Shown here one piece after another: positions 56,503-64,000 of a DNA stretch of 64,000 nt. The notes under the pieces were generated by a model. That model saw nothing but the letters and a program-made list of their open reading frames with translations, made no database searches and was not told where the DNA came from. The position numbers and the translations under genes were made by a program. This stretch comes from Sphingorhabdus sp. EL138 (lineage in GTDB: Bacteria; Pseudomonadota; Alphaproteobacteria; Sphingomonadales; Sphingomonadaceae), in the NCBI RefSeq assembly GCF_945882965.1, contig NZ_CAMCWY010000009.1:1-64000 (forward strand), written 5' to 3'. Numbering within the stretch: the stretch's first letter is position 1; every line of letters starts with the position of its first letter.

Positions 56503-57720
56503 CTAAATAACCTTGCCGCCCTTTAACATCTGCCGAACGCGGCCCTGAACGGGCAAGCGGTCAAAGGGTGTGTTGCCTGCCAACGCGGCCATGCGGTCAC
56601 CATCGACTTGCCACGGCGCATCAGGGTCGATCAAGATCAAGTCGGCCTCTTGCCCTTCTACAATTTGGCCTGCGTTTAATCCTAATATCTTTGCTGGGTT
56701 TGACGCGAGCAGTTCAAACATGCGGCCAGTTGATATCACATTATCGCGCACGAGGTTCAGCGCTAGCGCTAGCAATGTTTCTGCCCCCGCCATGCCGGGT
56801 TCGCTCTCGGAAAAAGGCAGGCGCTTGTCTTCTGGCCCGCGCGGGTCATGGCCTGATGCGATGACGTCAATCGTGCCATCGGCAAGTGCCGCGATGCATG
56901 CCAGCCGGTCGCTTTCGGACCGCAATGGCGGTGAAAGCCGCGCAAAGGTGCGGAAATCCGAAATGGCGTTGTCTGAAAGGAAAATATGCGCTGGCGTGAT
57001 TCCGCACGTAACGCGCAGGCCCTTTGTCTTTGCCGCACGGATCAGGTCAAGGCCGCGTGCGGTGGTGACTTGCCGGAAATGCGCATGCGCGCCGCTTTCT
57101 TCCGCCAACATCAGGTCGCGGGCGATAGCGAGTGTTTCGGCAATGATTGGCGCGCTTGAAAGGCCAAGCAAAGTGGCGGTTTCGCCGGCCGTTGCTACGG
57201 CATGGCCGGTTACCCCTGAATCTTCATTATGCAGGATGACGGGAAGGTCTAAAGCTGCGCAATAATGCATAATGCGGAGCATGACGCCGCTGTCGGATAT
57301 CCATTTGCGGCCAGTCGCCACACCCAGTGCTCCGGCCTCTTTCATCAGCGCAATTTCCGCCATACGAAGCCCATCAAGGCCTTGAGTTGCGGCGGCAAGG
57401 GGGTGAACCCACAAATCGGGCTTACCCTTCAACGCGGCAAAGCGGACGGTTGCTGGATCGTCATGCACAGGCGACTGATCGGGCATCAATGCCGCACGGG
57501 TTATGCCGCCAAATCTGAACGCAGGTTTGTCGGTTTTGAAAACACCCAAATCAATTATGCCCGGCGCAACGATAAACCCGCTCGCGTCGATATGTTCGGC
57601 AATCGTGGCTGCCTTGCCAACCGAGGCAATTTTGCCGTCCTCGATATGCAGATGCAATGGTTCTGCCTTATCCGCGCCGGGCAGGATGATATGGCCGTGA
57701 ATGATGTTCACACTGGTCAT
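56503..57720 (-). CDS. pyrC: Dihydroorotase-like protein PyrC', probably catalytically inactive
   Basis: Amidohydrolase-fold protein, about 405 residues, start ATG 57720 overlapping the pyrB stop (ATGA). The overall layout is class I dihydroorotase ([36 protein letters not shown]). However, the metal-binding HxH that should follow PGxxD is replaced by LGV (about 58-60), and the late metal Asp in the usual TDHAPH is lost in ASGHDPRG. In Pseudomonas such pyrBC' pairs encode an inactive PyrC' that holds together the PyrB dodecamer; I infer the same here. A separate active dihydroorotase must then be encoded elsewhere. Confidence 0.88.
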   Translation of the reverse strand: MTSVNIIHGHIILPGADKAEPLHLHIEDGKIASVGKAATIAEHIDASGFIVAPGIIDLGVFKTDKPAFRFGGITRAALMPDQSPVHDDPATVRFAALKGKPDLWVHPLAAATQGLDGLRMAEIALMKEAGALGVATGRKWISDSGVMLRIMHYCAALDLPVILHNEDSGVTGHAVATAGETATLLGLSSAPIIAETLAIARDLMLAEESGAHAHFRQVTTARGLDLIRAAKTKGLRVTCGITPAHIFLSDNAISDFRTFARLSPPLRSESDRLACIAALADGTIDVIASGHDPRGPEDKRLPFSESEPGMAGAETLLALALNLVRDNVISTGRMFELLASNPAKILGLNAGQIVEGQEADLILIDPDAPWQVDGDRMAALAGNTPFDRLPVQGRVRQMLKGGKVI

Positions 57721-58712
57721 GCCCACCCCTCCTGACCACGGGCCTTGCGAGTCAATATGTCGAGGCAAGCCATCCGCACCGCAACGCCCATTTCTACCTG
57801 CTCAGTAATGGCCGAGCGATCAACATGATCAGCGATGCTGCTGGCAATTTCCACGCCTCGGTTCATGGGGCCGGGGTGCATGACAAGCGCGTCGGGCTTG
57901 GCCAACGCCAACCGTCGTTCGTCGAGGCCATATAAATGGAAATATTCACGCGGCGATGGGATGAAATCGCCCTGCATCCGTTCGCTTTGCAGACGAAGCA
58001 TCATAATCACATCGGCCCCGTTCAATGCGGCATCGAAATTGCTAAAGGGAACGGCGCCAAAGCCTTCAATCCCGCTTGGCATAAGGGCAGGGGGGGCAAC
58101 CACGCGCACCTCTGCGCCCAGCGATTTAAGGCAAAACAGATTGGATCTTGCCACCCGGCTGTGCAGAACGTCGCCGCAAATGACCACGGTTTGACCTTCA
58201 ACCTTGCCCTTGCGGCGCATGATGGTCAGCGCATCAAGCAAGGCTTGAGTCGGGTGCTCGTGGCTACCGTCACCTGCATTCATCACGGGACAGTCGACTT
58301 TGCCGGATATGAGCTGCACCGCGCCAGAACTGCCGTGGCGAATCACAATGGCGTCCGCGCGCATGGCGTTGAGCGTCATTGCCGTGTCGATAAGGGTTTC
58401 GCCCTTTTTCACGCTCGACTGCGCCGCGTGCATATTGACAACGTCCGCGCCGAGCCGCTTTCCAGCTATTTCGAACGATAACAAAGTGCGCGTTGAATTT
58501 TCAAAAAAGGCGTTGATGATTGTTAGGCCGGAAAGCGTATCAACGTGTTTCGCAGCGCCAGAGCGGTTTAGCGCAACCCATTGCTCCGCCTCTTTAAGGA
58601 TGTAGAGAATTTCCCAGGTCTGAAGTCCGGCGATGCCAAGCAAATGCTTTTGCGGAAAGGCATCCGACCCGCTTGGAAAGCTGTCGGCTGCGAAGGGTTT
58701 TGTCCATGTCAT
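57717..58712 (-). CDS. pyrB: Aspartate carbamoyltransferase catalytic subunit
   Basis: Pyrimidine synthesis: carbamoyl phosphate plus aspartate to carbamoyl aspartate. About 331 residues. Carbamoyl-phosphate site [13 protein letters not shown], then [23 protein letters not shown] and the C-terminal [15 protein letters not shown] 58712 has AAGGA ten bases upstream; ATG 58751 would add 13 residues. No PyrI regulatory subunit is nearby, which fits a PyrB-PyrC' complex. Confidence 0.95.
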   Translation of the reverse strand: MTWTKPFAADSFPSGSDAFPQKHLLGIAGLQTWEILYILKEAEQWVALNRSGAAKHVDTLSGLTIINAFFENSTRTLLSFEIAGKRLGADVVNMHAAQSSVKKGETLIDTAMTLNAMRADAIVIRHGSSGAVQLISGKVDCPVMNAGDGSHEHPTQALLDALTIMRRKGKVEGQTVVICGDVLHSRVARSNLFCLKSLGAEVRVVAPPALMPSGIEGFGAVPFSNFDAALNGADVIMMLRLQSERMQGDFIPSPREYFHLYGLDERRLALAKPDALVMHPGPMNRGVEIASSIADHVDRSAITEQVEMGVAVRMACLDILTRKARGQEGWA

Positions 58713-58808
58713 TAAAGCGAGGTCCTTAATAGGGATTTGGGTGAGACTCAAATGATTTGTCAGGTTGGGGGCTTGGGCGCGCCGTGCAGCGCGGTTCTAC
58801 AAAAATTA

Positions 58809-58899
58809 TCCGTCACCCTGAACTTGTTTCAGGGTCCATTTAGCTTTTCTAGCTCTGGGCTTGCTGCGCGATAAACCCTGAACCAAGTTCAGGGTGACG
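58809..58899. repeat. REPIN-like inverted pair of palindromes (family 2)
   Basis: CCGTCACCCTGAACTTGTTT with CAGGGTCCAT (58809-58838) is matched by a near reverse complement at 58870-58899, ending AAGTTCAGGGTGACGG. Four or so bases differ. Each unit is itself palindromic (CCCTGAA...TTCAGGG), and 31 bases separate them. The sequence differs from the element at 53671 but the design is the same. It lies between pyrB and ruvX on the side upstream of pyrB. Confidence 0.8.
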
Positions 58900-58958
58900 G
58901 GGTGATTTAAGGGAAGTGGGAGAAATTATGGCGCGTAACAGTGCCTTTTATAACAACA

Positions 58959-59420
58959 TCACCCACTTGTCAGCGCATCAATCGCGCCTTGCAGGATGAA
59001 CGCTGCAGCGCCGCTGTCGATTTTTTCGGCGCGTTTGGCGCGGCTCATGTCGGCGGCGATCATGTCGCGTTCGACGGCTTGAGTCGACCAACGTTCGTCA
59101 CGCAGCAAAATCGGAAGGCCCAGATCTTCGATATTTTTTGCAAAGGCGCGGCTGGACTGGCTCCGCGGGCTTTCGCTGCCATCCATGTTTAACGGCAAGC
59201 CAATCACAATGCCGCGCGTTGGCCGCGTCGCGATTGCGGCCTGCAATTCGAATTTATCCTTGGTAAACTTGGCGCGTTTGATGAGGTCAGCTGGCGAGGC
59301 GAAGGTCCAGCCAGCATCACAAAACGCCGTGCCAATGGTTTTGCTGCCGACATCTAACCCAATTAAAACCCCGCCGTCAGGCAGTTGATCGCGGAATCTG
59401 GCAACCGATTCAAAAATCAT
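58959..59420 (-). CDS. ruvX: Holliday junction resolvase RuvX/YqgF family
   Basis: RNase H-fold nuclease family; YqgF has been linked to 16S rRNA 5' maturation. 153 residues. [20 protein letters not shown] carries the first catalytic Asp; [15 protein letters not shown] and [16 protein letters not shown] carry the others. ATG 59420 overlaps the stop of the DUF3089 gene (ATGA); the longer frame to 59474 lies inside that gene. Confidence 0.94.
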   Translation of the reverse strand: MIFESVARFRDQLPDGGVLIGLDVGSKTIGTAFCDAGWTFASPADLIKRAKFTKDKFELQAAIATRPTRGIVIGLPLNMDGSESPRSQSSRAFAKNIEDLGLPILLRDERWSTQAVERDMIAADMSRAKRAEKIDSGAAAFILQGAIDALTSG

Positions 59421-60526
59421 TTCTGCAGATATTTCTGCAAACGCCGTGTCGCATCCGCCCGAACATTGGCCCAAAATAAGGGGAAATCATACACATGGTA
59501 ATTGTTGCCGGGCAGGACATAAGAGCCAATCTCTGGCGGATCGCCAATCAGCAGGAACCCCTTGCCATCGCATCGGGCCGGCACCGCACCAACAATCAAT
59601 TCGCCAGTTTTCAATTCATCATCGGGCTTTAACGTGCCCAGATTCGCCTCCATCAACGCAGCAGGCTCCGCTCCGCCATTTAGCGGGTTGGTGCATAAAA
59701 TCGGCGTGTCCTTGCGCGGCCTGCCGTCTAATCCGGTTGTGGCGTTATAGGCTTTGACGATCCGGTCATATTCGGCCGGCTCGGCAAAGCTTTGCCACGC
59801 CATGATGCAGCCGGTGTCATCGGGCCCCGTGCAAGCAGGGAAGCCCAGTTTTGGTAAATCAGCGGTTATCGATATCGGCCAACCAGCGGCATAGACGGCG
59901 ACAATGCGTTTGGCGAATGGCTTGCCCACCACGCGGTCCTTCAGCAAATTTGTGAGGTGCAGCGCGCCTTGGCTATGCCCGGCCAATATGATCGGGCGGT
60001 CTTTTTGGACCGTTGCCGCAAATTCATCAAAGGCCAAGAGCACATCTTGATACGCGGCATTCAGCGCTTGCTGGCCCTCTGGCTTATTGGTCAGAAACGC
60101 GCCAATTGCTGCTTGCCGGTAACGTGGTGCCCACATCTCGCCTGCGCTGGCGAGCGGTGACGCAAGGCCGCGCAGGAACATCCGCGCGCGGTCTTGCGAT
60201 TCTGCATCATGCAGGGGCGCGTTCCAATAATCCCGGCCGATATAGGAAGTGGGATGCACAAAAAATATCGCAGCAGAACCGCGTATTTCCGGCTTCGCTG
60301 CACCCATCGGCAACCAGTCCGCAGGATTGCCTGCCTTGCCGGGACGCGCAAACCACATATCGTTGCCCGCATATTTGCTGGGTTCAAAGGCCGGTTGCGG
60401 TTCAAACTTGGCCGTCGGAACAAAAGCAAGCTCAGTCAGCTCGCTTTCGTAAATACGAATGACAATGCCACCTGCAATGACAAGGATGATAAGCGCTGCG
60501 AAGATATAGAGAAATTTACGTGCCAA
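59417..60526 (-). CDS. DUF3089 alpha/beta hydrolase
   Basis: 369 residues with one N-terminal membrane anchor or uncleaved signal ([20 protein letters not shown]). The core has [19 protein letters not shown], the nucleophile elbow [16 protein letters not shown] and a C-terminal [16 protein letters not shown] with a likely catalytic His. DUF3089 proteins are predicted serine hydrolases of unknown substrate. Upstream, 60527-60760 holds nothing I can support as a gene. Confidence 0.85.
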   Translation of the reverse strand: MARKFLYIFAALIILVIAGGIVIRIYESELTELAFVPTAKFEPQPAFEPSKYAGNDMWFARPGKAGNPADWLPMGAAKPEIRGSAAIFFVHPTSYIGRDYWNAPLHDAESQDRARMFLRGLASPLASAGEMWAPRYRQAAIGAFLTNKPEGQQALNAAYQDVLLAFDEFAATVQKDRPIILAGHSQGALHLTNLLKDRVVGKPFAKRIVAVYAAGWPISITADLPKLGFPACTGPDDTGCIMAWQSFAEPAEYDRIVKAYNATTGLDGRPRKDTPILCTNPLNGGAEPAALMEANLGTLKPDDELKTGELIVGAVPARCDGKGFLLIGDPPEIGSYVLPGNNYHVYDFPLFWANVRADATRRLQKYLQK

Positions 60527-60760
60527 TTTTATGTCCTGAGATTTTGTTGCAATTTACCCAATTGGATAAAAATAGCATGGGAAAATTGAATGGGGGCTGA
60601 AAGATTAGGATCAGGAACAATGTAATCCGCCATTTTGCCTATACCGTCTTTGGCAAGCTTCAATGGAAAAGCGCGCGCGGGATATTCGGCGGCATTGCGG
60701 CACGTGCCAAAACCGACAGCCGGTCTTGCAATTCGATAAGGTCGCGGCCATATGCGGCGT

Positions 60761-60848
60761 GGGAGTCGGATGGACGTGGCACTCGCCAATCTGGTCAGGT
60801 CCTGACGGAAGCAGCCACAACGAATTCGCTGCGGGTCATTCGGCTCCT
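60761..60848 (+). ncRNA. ffs: Signal recognition particle RNA (4.5S, small bacterial type)
   Basis: The universal SRP domain IV core is present: GGTCAGGTCCTGACGGAAGC (60793-60812) then AGCC. The ends pair over at least 12 bases: GGAGTCGGATGG (60762-60773) with the 3' arm that ends in TTCGGCTCC (to 60847), allowing G-U pairs. A TACTTTT run follows and may end the transcript. The apical tetraloop is TGAC (URRC type), not the usual GGAA. A position just before dnaX is a known location for ffs. Confidence 0.92.
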
Positions 60849-60905
60849 ACTTTTCCCCGTGTTTAGGTGGAGAAGACTTCGACAAAGGTCGGTGATGCTT
60901 CTAAT

Positions 60906-62663
60906 ATGATGATAATGCCCGACTCCGACAGCCCAGATTTCGCAATGCGCGACCCGGATATGCCCGATGACGCATTGGGGCTGGGGTTGGATTTGCCACT
61001 AGCCGCTCTGTCGCCAGTGGCCCCACCGCCCCCTGCGCCTGTCCCAACCGGCGGCGCGGCCTACCGCGTTCTGGCACGCAAATACCGGCCACAGACTTTT
61101 TCCGAGCTTATCGGGCAGGATGCCATGGTGCAGACGCTTGGCAACGCCATTAAGCGTGACCGGCTGGCGCACGCGTTCCTGATGACTGGCGTGCGCGGGG
61201 TGGGCAAGACATCGACGGCGCGGCTGATTGCCAAGGCGCTGAACTGCATTGGCACTGACGGGCAGGGCGGGCCAACCATTTACCCGTGCGGCCATTGCGA
61301 GCCTTGCGTTGCTATTGCCGAAGGTCGCCATATCGACGTCATCGAAATGGATGCCGCAAGCCACACCGGCGTTGACGATGTGCGTGAGATTATTGAGGCA
61401 GTGCGCTATTCTGGGGTATCCGCGCGCTATAAAATTTACATTATCGACGAAGTGCACATGCTGTCGAAAAACGCGTTCAATGCGCTGTTGAAGACGCTTG
61501 AAGAACCGCCGGGCCATGTGAAGTTCCTGTTCGCGACTACTGAAGTAAACAAGGTTCCAATCACCGTATTGTCGCGGTGCCAGCGTTTTGATTTGAAGCG
61601 GATTTCGACCGAGAAGCTTTCGGCGCACTTTGCCGAAATAGCCGCCAAAGAATCCGTTGCGGCTGAGGTGGAGGCACTGACCCTCATTGCGCAAGCGGCC
61701 GAAGGGTCAGTGCGCGATGGCCTCTCGATCCTCGACCAAGCCATTGCCCATGCCGATATGGAGGGCGACGGAAAGGTAACCGCCGCGCAGGTGCGCGACA
61801 TGTTGGGGCTTTCCGACCGGGGCGCAATTCGCCGTCTGTTCGGGCTGATACTTACCGGCGATGCGCAGGCGATGTTGGCGGAGGCGAAGAACCAGTATAA
61901 TTTGGGCGTTGAACCGCTGGCGATGTTTGCCGGGCTTTTGTCCGAGGTCCATCGGCTCACGCTCGCAAAGGTTGGCGCGCCGCGTGATGGGGCTTTGGAT
62001 GCCGAGGCTGCTTCTGTAGTCGAGGATCATGCCGATCGTCTATCCTTCCCTGTTTTGCACCGCCTTTGGCAGTTGTTGCTAAAGGGGCAGGAAGAGGTCA
62101 CCCGCGCAGCAATCCCGCTTGATGCGGCGGACATGGCACTGCTGCGTGTGGTCCACGCCGCAACGCTGCCTGATCCCGGGGAGTTGGCCAAGATGATTGG
62201 CGAAGGGGCGTTCACGGCGCCTCCGCCAGCTTCGGCGCTCACTGCGCGCGATGTTCCACCACCGGCCAATGTGCAGTCATTGATGCCAGCGGATTTCAAT
62301 GCCCTGCTGGAACGATTATCGCGCGATGGTTTTGTCAGCCTTGAAATGACCATGCGCGATGTAATTCGCCTTGTGGATTATGCGCCGCCTTTCCTGGCGT
62401 ACCAGTTGTCCGGGCCCGTTGCGCCGACCTTTATGGCCGAATTGCGGGATGCCCTGGCCAAGGTCACTGGCATCCGATGGAACCTAGAAGAACGCGCAGG
62501 CGAAGCGCAGCCAAGCCTGTTGGAGCAAGAGCAAGCCGCAGCCGAAGTTGATAAACATATAATATTGGAGTCACCTTTGGTCAAAGCTGCTTTTGCAGCG
62601 TTTCCAGAGGCGGAGCTACTCGACAGCGACGAAAATGACATGAAATGGAGCAAGAGCGGATGA
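60906..62663 (+). CDS. dnaX: DNA polymerase III subunit gamma/tau
   Basis: Clamp-loader ATPase, about 585 residues. After a variable acidic N-terminus comes YRVLARKYRPQTFSELIGQD, Walker A GVRGVGKTSTARLIAK, a zinc site CGHCEPC, Walker B IIDEVHMLSKNAFNALLKTL and the sensor EPPGHVKFLFATTEVNKVPI. The C-terminal tau region is short. The start is uncertain: ATG 60906 is chosen, but GTG 60867 and ATG 60909 or 60915 are possible and none has a strong ribosome binding site. Its stop overlaps ybaB. Confidence 0.94.
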   Translation: MMIMPDSDSPDFAMRDPDMPDDALGLGLDLPLAALSPVAPPPPAPVPTGGAAYRVLARKYRPQTFSELIGQDAMVQTLGNAIKRDRLAHAFLMTGVRGVGKTSTARLIAKALNCIGTDGQGGPTIYPCGHCEPCVAIAEGRHIDVIEMDAASHTGVDDVREIIEAVRYSGVSARYKIYIIDEVHMLSKNAFNALLKTLEEPPGHVKFLFATTEVNKVPITVLSRCQRFDLKRISTEKLSAHFAEIAAKESVAAEVEALTLIAQAAEGSVRDGLSILDQAIAHADMEGDGKVTAAQVRDMLGLSDRGAIRRLFGLILTGDAQAMLAEAKNQYNLGVEPLAMFAGLLSEVHRLTLAKVGAPRDGALDAEAASVVEDHADRLSFPVLHRLWQLLLKGQEEVTRAAIPLDAADMALLRVVHAATLPDPGELAKMIGEGAFTAPPPASALTARDVPPPANVQSLMPADFNALLERLSRDGFVSLEMTMRDVIRLVDYAPPFLAYQLSGPVAPTFMAELRDALAKVTGIRWNLEERAGEAQPSLLEQEQAAAEVDKHIILESPLVKAAFAAFPEAELLDSDENDMKWSKSG

Positions 62664-62995
62664 AAAGCATGGAAGAGATGATCAAGGCCGCGCAGGAAGC
62701 CGCCCAAAACATCCAACAGCAGATGGAACAAGCGCAGGCGACGCTCGACGTTATTCAAGTTGAAGGCGTCTCTGGAGGCGGTCTCGTTAAAGTCCGCGCG
62801 ACCGCAAAGGGCCGCATTTTGAACGTTGCGCTGGATGACAGCCTGATCGTGCCAGCGGACAAGGGCATGTTGGAAGACCTGATCACAGCAGCCCTAAACG
62901 ATGCCCGCGAAAAAGCGGATGCCGCCAGCAACGCAGAAATGAGCAAGATGTCCAGCGGCATGGCATTGCCGCCCGGGTTCAAACTGCCGTTTTAA
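62660..62995 (+). CDS. YbaB/EbfC family nucleoid-associated protein
   Basis: Small dimeric DNA-binding protein, 111 residues. SMEEMIKAAQEAAQNIQQQM is the first helix; VEGVSGGGLVKVRATAKGRI is the strand core; KMSSGMALPPGFKLPF is the typical end. ATG 62660 overlaps the dnaX stop (ATGA) and has GGAG nine bases upstream; ATG 62645 is less likely. The dnaX-ybaB pair is widely conserved. Confidence 0.94.
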   Translation: MKSMEEMIKAAQEAAQNIQQQMEQAQATLDVIQVEGVSGGGLVKVRATAKGRILNVALDDSLIVPADKGMLEDLITAALNDAREKADAASNAEMSKMSSGMALPPGFKLPF

Positions 62996-63070
62996 TAAAC
63001 AGAACGGCTTTGATGCCGCATTCCGATATGGCTTTTCCCCAATTAAATGCGCTCTACCGAAGCACATGCA

Positions 63071-63098
63071 TTGAAAGCGCGTGCAAAGCGCTCATATT
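63071..63098 (+). promoter_or_regulatory. Candidate promoter for lon
   Basis: TTGAAA (63071-63076) and CATATT (63093-63098) are 16 bases apart, a fair -35/-10 pair placed 50 bases before the lon start. lon is often heat-shock controlled; the elements would also be acceptable to sigma-32, but I cannot tell which factor is used. Confidence 0.4.
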
Positions 63099-63149
63099 GA
63101 GGGAGAACCGGCGGGGCACCATTTTGGGTGATCGCCAATTGGAGTATCT

Positions 63150-64000
63150 ATGGACCTGAACCTTCCATTATTGCCGTTACGCGATATCGTTGTTTTTCCT
63201 GGCATGATTGTGCCTTTGTTTGTCGGTCGCGACAAATCGGTGGTTGCACTCGAAAAGGCGATGGCCGCCAACAAAGAAATTTTTCTGGTGGCCCAGCTTG
63301 ACCCTGCCGAGGATGATCCTGACAAGGATGATCTGTATAATATCGGGGTAACTGCCACTATCATGCAATTGTTGAAACTGCCCGATGGCACCGTGCGCGT
63401 GCTGGTTGAGGGCAAGCAGCGCGCCGAATTGCGCGACTTGCTGGAGCGCGGTAACGATCATGTCGAAGCCAGTATCAGCCTAATCACCGAACAGAATGTC
63501 GAAGGTCCGGAGGCCACTGCGTTAATGCGGTCGGTTACTGAGCAATTTGAGAATTATTCGAAGCTGAATAAGAAAATGCCCACCGAAACGGCGGTGCAGC
63601 TGACTGAGATTAAAACACCCTCTGCGCTTGCAGATGCGGTGGCGGCGAACATGCAATTGAAAGTGGCCGAGAAGCAGTCCTTGTTGGTCGAATCCAATCC
63701 ACTGCGCCGCCTTGAGATGGCCTTTGCCTTCATGGAGGGCGAGCTTGGCGTTTTGCAGGTGGAGAAGAAAATTCGTGGCCGCGTGAAGCGCCAGATGGAG
63801 AAGACTCAGCGCGAATATTATCTGAATGAGCAGATGAAGGCCATTCAGCGCGAGCTTGGCAATGATGATGGCGAAGGCGGCGACGAGATTGCCGAGCTTC
63901 AATCCAAGATCGATACGATGAAGCTGTCCAAGGAAGCAAAGGCGAAGGCCAATGCGGAATTGAAAAAGCTGCGTGGTATGGCGCCTATGTCAGCAGAAGC
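63150..64000 (+). CDS. lon: ATP-dependent protease Lon, 5' part (cut by window end)
   Basis: The frame is open from ATG 63150 to the window edge (283 complete codons). DLNLPLLPLRDIVVFPGMIV opens the N-terminal substrate-binding domain, and VKRQMEKTQREYYLNEQMKA IQRELG is the Lon helical hallmark before the AAA+ domain. The ATPase and Ser-Lys protease parts lie beyond position 64000. GGAG sits five bases before the ATG. Confidence 0.97.
   Translation, partial: MDLNLPLLPLRDIVVFPGMIVPLFVGRDKSVVALEKAMAANKEIFLVAQLDPAEDDPDKDDLYNIGVTATIMQLLKLPDGTVRVLVEGKQRAELRDLLERGNDHVEASISLITEQNVEGPEATALMRSVTEQFENYSKLNKKMPTETAVQLTEIKTPSALADAVAANMQLKVAEKQSLLVESNPLRRLEMAFAFMEGELGVLQVEKKIRGRVKRQMEKTQREYYLNEQMKAIQRELGNDDGEGGDEIAELQSKIDTMKLSKEAKAKANAELKKLRGMAPMSAE

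Noticed and set aside
60529-60866. Short frames on both strands around the SRP RNA (86 codons minus, 67 codons plus)
   Set aside because: They overlap the RNA gene or its upstream region, show no family motif, and their existence is expected from GC-rich sequence.
60867-62663. Programmed frameshift in dnaX to make gamma
   Set aside because: I saw no A-rich slippery heptamer with a following stem in the expected region after the ATPase core.

Overview
The window reads as a chromosomal housekeeping segment of an alphaproteobacterium, most likely order Sphingomonadales. The grounds are a circularly permuted, two-piece type tmRNA at the left edge with tag ANDNSALALAA; a GTTC-N7-GTTC LexA box before recA; the gene order lptD-surA-pdxA-ksgA and chvI-chvG-hprK-rapZ-EIIA-HPr with pckA divergent; an HPr kinase lacking its N-terminal domain; and dense gene packing with many ATGA or TAATG overlaps. 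I found no rRNA, tRNA, CRISPR array, insertion sequence or prophage. The taxonomic call is inference, since no database search was possible.

Layout. 1-285: coding half of ssrA. 356-3848 (minus): M20 hydrolase-astA-astB, part of an arginine succinyltransferase pathway. 3898-9413 (minus): lptD, surA, pdxA, ksgA (outer-membrane LPS assembly, periplasmic folding, vitamin B6, rRNA methylation). 9591-11983 (plus): pepA, holC, ndk. 11985-14384 (minus): purM, a purN-YjbR fusion and a small monooxygenase-fold protein. 14446-16103 (plus): a DUF2066-like exported protein and hda. 16121-22584: rnd, aspS, a PPK2 kinase, greB and slt on alternating strands. 22672-26062 (plus): dapA-smpB-DUF2062, a decayed response-regulator fragment, then SOS-controlled recA. 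26245-33486: ureohydrolase, GST, alaS, a CPA2 antiporter and icd. 33639-36549 (plus): psd-pssA (phosphatidylethanolamine synthesis) and rmuC.

36564-41734 (minus) is a tightly overlapped chain chvI-chvG-hprK-rapZ-EIIA-ptsH-SpoU methyltransferase. It couples an envelope-sensing two-component system to a regulatory PTS, and pckA is read divergently behind two strong palindromes. 43526-44863 is a decayed patch holding two pseudogenes, one of an unknown family and one of nfeD. 44864-49611 (plus): M28 peptidase, guaB, rsmB and a TPR protein. 49630-51071 (minus): rppH and an HSL-type esterase. 51298-53651 (plus): a YdjM-like membrane hydrolase and photolyase. 53795-60526: an SDR with purF, hisI, pyrB with a metal-site-deficient pyrC', ruvX and a DUF3089 hydrolase. 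60761-64000 (plus): SRP RNA, dnaX, ybaB and the 5' part of lon.

Nucleotide metabolism recurs (purN, purM, purF, guaB, pyrB, pyrC', ndk), as do DNA replication and repair (hda, holC, dnaX, recA, rmuC, ruvX, phr). The most unusual items are the PurN-YjbR fusion, the response-regulator remnant before recA, the operator-like palindromes before pckA, the M20-astA-astB grouping without astC/D/E, and two REPIN-like inverted repeat pairs.
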